Shown piece after piece: positions 63,579 to 64,000 of a stretch of DNA of 64,000 bases. The notes under the pieces are model-generated. The model was not told where the DNA came from. It saw only the letters and a list, made by a program, of their open reading frames with translations, and did not search any database. The number at the start of each line of letters is the position of its first letter. Position 1 is the first letter of the stretch. Position numbers and translations under genes: made by a program. The stretch comes from Saturnia japonica. Lineage: Eukaryota; Arthropoda; Insecta; Lepidoptera; Saturniidae. The stretch lies in assembly GCA_033032175.1 (NCBI GenBank), contig CM065334.1, positions 8,181,705-8,245,704 of the forward strand, read 5' to 3'.

Positions 63579-63648
<70 letters not shown>

Positions 63649-64000
63649 AACTGACTACACTGTTAGCCTTAGGGGCCCTAAAGCCGCTGCGGCTTTTACA
63701 GCTTCACCGGACTTGGTCGCGCGTCGCAGCGGTACGTTTGAACGTATGGCCTTTGCGTATGGCGGGGTACTGCGCCGCGTCGCCTGTATTACCATGTAAG
63801 TTTTCTCATATAACTTAAAAAAAATTACATTTTATTCAGGGTAATTTTTTTAACTTATAATCAGATATAGATGACATAAACAGAATATAATCTCGATACC
63901 AAATAACACCTTCACGGATCCGACGGGGTTTTTAATACATATTGTATAAATCCAATAATTTTTGTAAGAGAAAACTTCTTTGATTTTTGTATGGGGTAAA
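33626..64000 (-). CDS. Diverged lysosomal-type alpha-mannosidase (GH38), gene 2, partial; possible pseudoenzyme
   Basis: Minus-strand exons, in coding order: 62840-62753, 61521-61463, 60081-59955, 59376-59171, 57730-57596, 55986-55850, 46399-46307, 45039-44910, 43536-43461, 42847-42727, one exon not found, 38270-38180, 37462-36817, 35579-35090 and 34434-33626. All listed exons are GT-AG and phase-consistent once three extra bases are discounted (57611, about 37368 and about 36890). The signal peptide and HTHDD exons lie beyond 64000. The nucleophile motif is present as QADVFGHS, but the acid/base Asp is replaced (GQLFGY), QHHDAITGT reads QDHNVITGG and WSMNDE reads WGMVDE. The fold is probably kept, while mannosidase activity is doubtful. 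It is a tail-to-tail paralogue of gene 1, with introns enlarged by a copia and a Tc1 element. Confidence 0.88.
34640..34770 (+). repeat. SINE-like repeat family F fragment
   Basis: Contains CAACTTGAGGGTGATAGCTA, TTTTTCCTTCACCGGGCGCT and GGGATTCGAAC, in an intron of gene 2. Confidence 0.55.
35090..35579 (-). CDS. Gene 2 penultimate exon
   Basis: Starts YIHIYLDSSRKVAKMTLING behind attgtttcag (phase 0) and reads on through QPGAYIFRPLDPKP, EVDWLIGPVPTEDDMGKDIF and YTDANGRQTVKR. Donor ACAA|gtaagt (phase 1), 490 nt. YIHIYLDSS.. is the standard LAM beta-strand that gene 1 lacks in recognisable form. Confidence 0.92.
35580..36816. other. Intron of gene 2, nothing recognised
   Basis: 1.2 kb between the last but one and the preceding exon. 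No repeat family shared with the window was noted. Confidence 0.4.
36817..37462 (-). CDS. Gene 2 exon with charged linker and two one-base frameshifts
   Basis: Starts (L)EKLNASIIKIPQAVLNIPER behind atatttcag. It reads to HELVFI, where one extra base (about 37367-37369) breaks the frame before DNLPPLGYRSYFIEKKENRN. A strongly basic patch follows (KRSLIKRIKKRKK), then an acidic stretch (DYYYYDD, DFDDENVDKDE). A second extra base lies in an A/T homopolymer at about 36887-36895, before EEVVTMDPVYRYQISKDKFI and MNK|gtaata. Without the two bases, length and phase fit the flanking exons exactly (644 nt). Confidence 0.85.
37850..37990 (-). repeat. SINE-like repeat family F, reverse copy
   Basis: Reverse complement contains AGCCTAGTGGAAGACTGGC, AGTGCAGCTGCTGGAAC and TTCAACTTGAGGGTGGTG. 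It explains the open frames on the + strand here. Confidence 0.6.
38180..38270 (-). CDS. Gene 2 exon matching gene 1 exon 14
   Basis: Encodes VVIYNPLAWPVSKAIRLPIQ, then NDEYTVYNPK, with donor T|gtaagt. 91 nt and phase identical to gene 1 exon 14. The preceding acceptor is aatctag. Confidence 0.93.
38580..39240 (-). pseudogene. PIF/Harbinger-type transposase remnant
   Basis: The minus frame at about 39075-39210 reads LLYLAKKKKIHRRYWEHPLI, then TQRLQDSQKGQID and a stop. (R)RYW.HPL is the start of Harbinger nuclease proteins. The rest of the catalytic domain is not recognisable. Downstream, down to 38580, only short broken frames occur. It lies in the largest gap between gene 2 exons. Confidence 0.55.
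39241..41303. other. Intron of gene 2, mostly unassigned
   Basis: The counterpart of gene 1 exon 13 (cysteine pair C..NESSC, 106 nt) should lie between 38271 and 42726. I searched it by eye and did not find it. 41030-41165 resembles the 3' region of LINE family L (CGAGTTTCTTGTCGGCTCTT). Confidence 0.4.
41304..41702 (-). mobile_element. MITE family D, reverse copy
   Basis: Bounded by CAATATGTATCAAAAAGCCG and its near-complement GACGGGGTTTTTAATACATA at the other end. The interior has GGGGTACC, GTACCCTGCGCCGCGCCGCC and ATTTAACTAATTTTTT, colinear with 43638-44034 in reverse. Confidence 0.75.
41774..41920 (-). pseudogene. Tc1/mariner transposase fragment
   Basis: The minus frame contains HRDILFTDEKSSTTEKQNDK, then VHTHSSKAL. 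'(I/V)(L/V)F(T/S)DEK.FT.E...NRQNDRVYA' is the first catalytic Asp region of mariner-like transposases. A short fragment next to the MITE. Confidence 0.6.
42290..42515. repeat. Imperfect local duplication
   Basis: Two similar units: (CCGCCTTAGTAAAAATT..GAGCGTTTTCTGATGG..GTACCTGATGTAGAACC) and (CGCCTTGGTAAAAATCTAATG..GAGCGTTTTCTAATGG..GTAACTGATGTGGAACC). Confidence 0.6.
42727..42847 (-). CDS. Gene 2 exon matching gene 1 exon 12, altered motif
   Basis: Encodes VFQDHNVITGGLRVHVMKYY, then [28 protein letters not shown] reads QDHNVITGG: the His that aligns with the zinc ligand remains, but the flanking His and the Asp are changed. 121 nt, acceptor cttttag, donor AA|gtaaga, phases as in gene 1. Confidence 0.9.
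42919..43440 (+). repeat. Dispersed repeat family A, full copy
   Basis: From GAAGTGTCTGTTTGTAATG through GATTTTGACGGGACTTTCAC to GAGCGAAGCCGCGGGCACAG, about 520 bp. Just upstream of the next gene 2 exon. Confidence 0.8.
43461..43536 (-). CDS. Gene 2 exon matching gene 1 exon 11
   Basis: Encodes MAKQLQVLARLWNNDKLFEE, then FMWIM, with G|gtaatt. It is 76 nt, one codon less than in gene 1. KQLQVLA is conserved. Confidence 0.88.
43638..44034 (+). mobile_element. MITE family D, copy with clear terminal inverted repeats
   Basis: About 400 bp. The left end TGTATTAAAAACCCCGTCGG is the near-complement of the right end CGACGGGGTTTTTAATACAT. Interior GGTATCGAGATTATATTCTG, GGCGGCGCGGCGCAGG. A palindromic TATATATAC/GTATATATA stretch at 43612-43638 marks the insertion side. 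No ORF. Confidence 0.8.
44910..45039 (-). CDS. Gene 2 exon matching gene 1 exon 10
   Basis: Encodes [20 protein letters not shown], then TTGMYTSRPALKLMAREGHV and FLQ|gtaata. 130 nt, acceptor tttccag. KQDDFFP and TSRPALK follow the family. This exon shows what the uninterrupted frame of gene 1 exon 10 should be. Confidence 0.92.
45125..45545 (-). pseudogene. LINE ORF C-terminal fragment (family L)
   Basis: The minus frame contains [60 protein letters not shown] and [10 protein letters not shown]. Same family as 16060-16445 but without its internal deletion. The 3' portion continues to 45125. Confidence 0.78.
46049..46283 (+). mobile_element. MITE family H, copy 1
   Basis: Ends GGGGGCTTACAAGTATTGCG and ..ATACCTGAACGCCCCC form imperfect inverted repeats of about 30 bp with GTAACGCAATTT as inner part. 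They are flanked by TAA on both sides. The interior has GGTTCGAACAACGCGTTACG. Second copy at 54864-55256. It ends only 23 bp from a gene 2 exon. Confidence 0.78.
46307..46399 (-). CDS. Gene 2 exon matching gene 1 exon 9
   Basis: Encodes EVNKKSYSSGANLHLFYSTP, then ACYLKAVHEE. YSTPACYLKAV matches [11 protein letters not shown] of gene 1. 93 nt, acceptor cttttacag, donor AA|gtattt, phases identical to gene 1. Confidence 0.9.
46490..46740 (+). repeat. Dispersed repeat family G, copy 2
   Basis: Colinear with 13605-13895: CTCACCTGCACGTGCTGC, GCTGAGTAACGAACGAGGAA, GGGATCAGCCTGTGCAT, GCGGTGACCGTCG. Confidence 0.65.
46985..47325 (-). repeat. Dispersed repeat family C, reverse copy
   Basis: TCCTAACTTGGCAACGGGTC to CACTTCAAGATCCCGCC, the reverse of 21367-21690. 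Confidence 0.75.
47492..47659 (+). repeat. 5' LTR of the copia element
   Basis: Begins TGTTGTTGAATATGG and ends TTTTCCTTCA. Contains AATAAAACC near the middle, a plausible polyadenylation signal. Confidence 0.92.
47836..51738 (+). CDS. copia gag-pol polyprotein, 1300 residues, intact
   Basis: A single frame holds the domains in copia order. They are the gag region, zinc knuckle CFNCNRHGHFAKFC (near residue 206), aspartic protease WFIDSGASMHMTS (near 250), and integrase with an HHCC finger (HLRMAHLNF ... CIHC, 380-420). The integrase catalytic parts are SDLCGPM, IRTDNGKEY and GLAERMNRTL (443-545). Reverse transcriptase has AFLQGEIDRDIYMQQP and VWVDDLILF (900-985). RNase H has GYCDADWASD and STAEAEYMAM (1145-1190). 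Gag and pol are in one frame with no shift, as in copia. The last two codons and the stop lie inside the 3' LTR. No inactivating change was seen. Confidence 0.96.
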   Translation: MGSNMFNLEKLIGRENFSTWKFSMKTYLEHEDLWCCVEPGKDPVDNNKDIKAKAKLILLLDPQNYVHVQECKTTKQVWDSLHRAFDDNGLTRKVGLLRDLINTTLESSDSVEEYVSKIMTTAHKLRNIGFDVNDEWLGTLMLAGLPIEYKPMIMGLESSGITISADSVKSKLIQEVNVSKSAAFYTNSKKYNNLKTQPLKAKGPRCFNCNRHGHFAKFCKLPKKTAHKVESSSFVAAFSATTQEKSDKWFIDSGASMHMTSRSEWMYNVTETSVKNITVANREPLAVKRVGCVDIYLNHEDKIQVKNVLFVPGLAANLLSVSTIVKSGYKVSFNNKGCQIENGNGEIICSATLNNNLYIMNTSIEIAHLTSNSNCNDTYLWHLRMAHLNFADVKNLPGCAEGVSLSQNESNVISCIHCLEGKQARLPFNNVGSRATRPLELIHSDLCGPMENVSYGGMKYFITYIDDFTRMVHIYLLKDKMSVQNTFMDFKLKVGNELELKIKIIRTDNGKEYCNHNFQKFLSNHGIVHQTSTPYTPQHNGLAERMNRTLVERARCMLFYADLEKRLWAEALATAAYVVNRSPTRVLKGKTPYEIWRGKKPNLSHLRIFGSDAMVHVPKEKRQKWDKKSIKMVLVGYCENSKEYRLMDPKTHKIIKSRDVVFMENYKDNINIQCEINVPVEESQPTSSSSVSPFSQKPESTGVTQLQEICTRESSHVKSGKGSDTQNYSEDSSDTDAGELDETYYPSSSMRQDYKSNISLRPLQSRLRNTQNNAQNDKNSFLCLLTDTTDPQTVEEVLLSPKSTEWKKAMNEEYSSLMKNKTWSLTDLPPGKKALPCKWVFKTKTDQSGNTICYKARLVIKGYAQKKGMDYEETYSPVVRYTTIRYLFALAAKYELEIDQMDAVSAFLQGEIDRDIYMQQPDQYKQGSQVCILHKSIYGLKQASRLWNIKLNNVLHELGMQQSKTDPCVYWNAEKNTFIAVWVDDLILFTAQQSMKILLKEKLKQRFEMKDLGPASQCVGLHITRDRDKVMIDQEKYINEILARFRMSDCKPVKTPIEVGMKFNENIEEEKLADSPYQQAIGSLLYVAQGTRPDISFAVNTLSRYNKNPKATHWCAVKRIFRYLQGTKNLKLVYTKDGNENITGYCDADWASDVHDRKSCTGYIFMLQGGGISCRPQKQQTVALSTAEAEYMAMSSAAQEALWLQQLHDELGQQQSNPLVIFSDNQSAIKLSISDCYLPRSKHIDIRYHFLKDHVNNLQIKFCYIKGEQMVADILTKGTAADKHLYCLRKMGLRSKGECC
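51730..51897 (+). repeat. 3' LTR of the copia element
   Basis: 168 bp, the same ends as the 5' LTR. The differences seen are GAACGAAACC against GAACGCAACC and AATATGTTTT against AATATATTTT. It contains the polyprotein stop codon (51736-51738). Confidence 0.92.
52638..52752 (+). other. Exon-like open segment, unknown
   Basis: Behind a good acceptor (TTTCCATTTATTTCAG), one + frame reads AKSRRLMSVSLNNLKMALKH, then RDENILKSIISQTSPYV and TAA. It resembles a terminal exon but has no recognised family and no partner exon. It lies antisense within an intron of gene 2, between the copia and Tc1 insertions. It may be a remnant or chance. Confidence 0.2.
52966..54548 (+). mobile_element. Tc1-type transposon, 1583 bp, decayed
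   Basis: Terminal inverted repeats of about 27 bp (CACACATCAAAAAAGTCT at the left, its near-complement ending GATGAGTG at the right, one mismatch seen) are flanked by TA. It encodes a broken transposase on the + strand (53276-54269). Confidence 0.9.
53276..54269 (+). pseudogene. Tc1-like transposase, frameshifted
   Basis: The N-terminus reads KRRHLMADEMQRAVGMLQAG, then breaks. The frame resumes with QPMLTAREIRLRLQISSGVD at about 53497 and SPQTVRNRLHKYGLRARRPT (helix-turn-helix region). FSDESRFGF and MHDNARSHTAR give the first two catalytic Asp. A shift near 54045 separates these from SPDLNPIEHAWDMLQRR, which holds the Glu. At least two frameshifts, so no functional protein from this copy. 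Confidence 0.85.
54864..55256 (+). mobile_element. MITE family H, copy 2
   Basis: Ends GGGGGCTTACAAGTATTACG and CGTAATACTTGAACGCCCCC are nearly perfect inverted repeats extending inward to GTAACGCAATTT. It shares GGTTCGAACAACGCGTTACG with 46049-46283 but has a longer interior. Confidence 0.8.
55850..55986 (-). CDS. Gene 2 exon matching gene 1 exon 8, acid/base Asp lost
   Basis: Encodes VDLFIQSMLHRQSPYYTTKN, then VMVMMGQLFGYYDAAMWFGN and IDKLI. The family motif TMG.DF.Y reads MMGQLFGY, so the acid/base Asp is Leu here. 137 nt (one codon longer than in gene 1), acceptor acgcag, donor AC|gtgagc. Only one version of this exon was seen in gene 2. Confidence 0.92.
56163..56935 (-). repeat. Dispersed repeat family R, full copy
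   Basis: Runs from ACTAGCTGGCCCGCGCTACT to AAACTCTACAGCTTTATAAT, about 770 bp. Includes a GA-rich run at 56193-56240. It serves as the undisturbed reference for the split copies at 1604-3420 and 61803-62645. Confidence 0.75.
57161..57400 (+). repeat. Repeat family K, uninterrupted copy
   Basis: GGACTCGGATCAGACATTAT through GCGTACGATAACTGTCAAAG to CTGACTGCATTCACC, colinear with the split copy at 11480-12020. Confidence 0.65.
57596..57730 (-). CDS. Gene 2 exon matching gene 1 exon 7, one-base frameshift
   Basis: Encodes SGTDIYTHKLFDGYWSPPGF, then CFGSHCDSPLLISSDDTFS. It meets a stop (TAA) because of an extra base at 57611, and without it NIEER follows and the exon ends in phase 0 (CGG|gtgaga), as in gene 1. 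135 nt as read. WSPPGFCF is conserved. Confidence 0.88.
57731..59170. other. Intron of gene 2, nothing certain
   Basis: A GATGCG hexamer run at about 57830-57850 and a LINE family L fragment near 58235-58310 (AGATTTTGTCAAAGATCAGC). Sequence at 58400-59000 is locally GC-richer but shows no gene. Confidence 0.4.
59171..59376 (-). CDS. Gene 2 exon matching gene 1 exon 6: nucleophile motif kept
   Basis: Encodes KLNATFLECGLPLVGWQADV, then FGHSREVASLIARMGFDGLF and SMEFLWRGSDDL. D in QADVFGHS aligns with the nucleophile. 206 nt, acceptor tttacag, donor G|gtacct, exactly as in gene 1. Confidence 0.93.
59460..59665 (+). repeat. Dispersed repeat family A, partial copy
   Basis: AAGTGTGTGTTTGTAATGCC at the start and ACATTCTGTATTCCACGCGA at the end, with the central GACGGGACTTTC part deleted. 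Confidence 0.6.
59680..59858 (+). repeat. LINE/SINE 3' end common in Lepidoptera
   Basis: CTGGCAACGCATCTGCAAGC, CCTCTGGTGTTGCGG, ATCAGGTGCGCCACTTGCC and CGTTTGCCCCCTTTTTACC, then an A run. It matches, from memory, a widespread lepidopteran retroelement 3' end. A related reverse piece lies near 42020-42095. Confidence 0.65.
59955..60081 (-). CDS. Gene 2 exon spanning gene 1 exons 4 (end) and 5
   Basis: Encodes RRMVYQLLRQGRLFIVGGAW, then GMVDEATTSYHAIIDQYTYS and L. The family motif WSMNDE reads WGMVDE. The intron found in gene 1 between LQFVG and GAWS is absent here, and an extra intron lies before VRRMVYQ. 127 nt, acceptor tattag, donor AG|gtaaat. Confidence 0.92.
61203..61436 (+). CDS. Small ORF of unknown function, antisense in gene 2 intron
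   Basis: 77 codons: starts MSFSYKNTTPISGRLFKNFI, continues KPCPDNYDHGKEKLTKLVKL, ends DTSDFGTLSV. It is preceded by CAGAACTGTCAAAACTGTC repeats and followed after 26 bp by a gene 2 exon on the other strand. No family recognised. No signal peptide or membrane segment. The composition looks protein-like, but it could be the 5' fragment of a retrocopy or chance. Confidence 0.25.
   Translation: MSFSYKNTTPISGRLFKNFILYKPCPDNYDHGKEKLTKLVKLFSSDEPSQIRQLIFYINRLYESFVRDTSDFGTLSV
61463..61521 (-). CDS. Gene 2 exon matching start of gene 1 exon 4
   Basis: Encodes FTLSDTPYLFHWWANRDAT, then G|gtaaat. It corresponds to [19 protein letters not shown] of gene 1, with the HWW core kept. 59 nt, the shortest exon in the window, acceptor attttcag. 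Confidence 0.88.
61688..61803 (+). repeat. Dispersed repeat family B, partial copy
   Basis: ATGATCGAAATTCGACCAGTGA through TGCTGTCACTTTTCATTGAA, then cut off by a family R copy. Confidence 0.65.
61803..62645 (+). repeat. Repeat family R, truncated and interrupted
   Basis: 61803-62007 and 62456-62645 are adjacent parts of family R (compare 1915-2176 and 3341-3420). 62008-62455 is an inserted block without recognised identity. Its 144-codon minus frame has no family resemblance. Confidence 0.65.
62753..62840 (-). CDS. Gene 2 exon matching gene 1 exon 3
   Basis: Encodes DDFFETTHMNMKRILDYTIS, then ELWADDTR plus two bases. 'ILD..I.ELW.D..R' matches gene 1 ([15 protein letters not shown]). 88 nt, acceptor atttcag, donor AA|gtaaga. 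It is the most 5' gene 2 exon in the window. Confidence 0.88.
62952..63452 (+). repeat. Dispersed repeat family A, full copy
   Basis: GAACTGTCTGTTTGTAATGTC to GTGAGCGAAGCCACGGACAC, about 500 bp, colinear with 42919-43440. Confidence 0.8.
63465..63944 (-). mobile_element. MITE family D, 5'-truncated, split by a LINE
   Basis: TTATTGCGATTTAAAATTAA ... AACGTGATAACACCGTCGCC (to 63581) resumes at 63718 with GGTACGTTTGAACGTATGG and ends GACGGGGTTTTTAATACATA. The block between is a LINE insertion. Confidence 0.75.
63582..63717 (-). mobile_element. LINE 3' end with 66-base poly(T) and 13-bp target duplication
   Basis: T run 63582-63647, then GAACTGACTACACTGTTAGC, CGCTGCGGCTTTTACAGC and TTCACCGGACTTGG, the same 3' end as at 2187 and 2322. 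CGCGCGTCGCAGC is present at 63569-63581 and again at 63718-63730. Only about 70 bp of the element were copied. It lacks a short internal piece (ATCCTAAAACAG) found in the other copies. Confidence 0.9.

Overview
The window looks like lepidopteran (moth or butterfly) nuclear DNA. It is AT-rich, its genes are spread over many short exons with large introns, and the introns are packed with repeats. The 'tgtgcccgcg(a/g)cttcg' type repeat ends and tRNA-derived SINE heads are of kinds I associate with Lepidoptera. The species cannot be named from the sequence.

Two genes dominate. Both encode glycoside hydrolase family 38 lysosomal-type alpha-mannosidases, and they converge tail to tail. Gene 1 (+ strand, 7312-33101) can be assembled from 15 coding exons into about 1081 residues: a signal peptide, the HTHDD zinc motif, the QIDPFGHS nucleophile motif, the GxDFxY acid/base motif, QHHDAITGT, and a long C-terminal exon. 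Its exon 8, which carries the acid/base aspartate, is present in three tandem versions of identical length (134 nt) and phase. This looks like a mutually exclusive exon cluster. Gene 2 (- strand, from beyond 64000 down to 33626) is a diverged paralogue with partly different intron positions. It keeps the nucleophile motif but has lost the acid/base Asp (GxDFxY became GQLFGY), and the QHHDA motif reads QDHNV, so it may be a pseudoenzyme. Its first exons, including HTHDD, lie outside the window, and one internal exon was not located. The reading frames of the two genes need four single-base corrections, all extra bases, which suggests either assembly errors or decay.

The rest is mobile DNA. 1-7300 is intergenic: dispersed repeats, two jockey-like LINE insertions at one target site, and an RTE-like LINE tail. 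Gene 1 introns hold SINEs, LINE tails, several repeat families, a nearly intact mariner-type (DD41D) transposon between exons 8b and 8c, and an AT microsatellite. Gene 2 introns hold a complete, young Ty1/copia retrotransposon (47492-51897), a decayed Tc1 element (52966-54548), a PIF/Harbinger remnant, MITE families with clear terminal inverted repeats, and a LINE insertion with a 66-base poly(T) tract and 13-bp target duplication. No rRNA, true tRNA, CRISPR or bacterial feature was seen.
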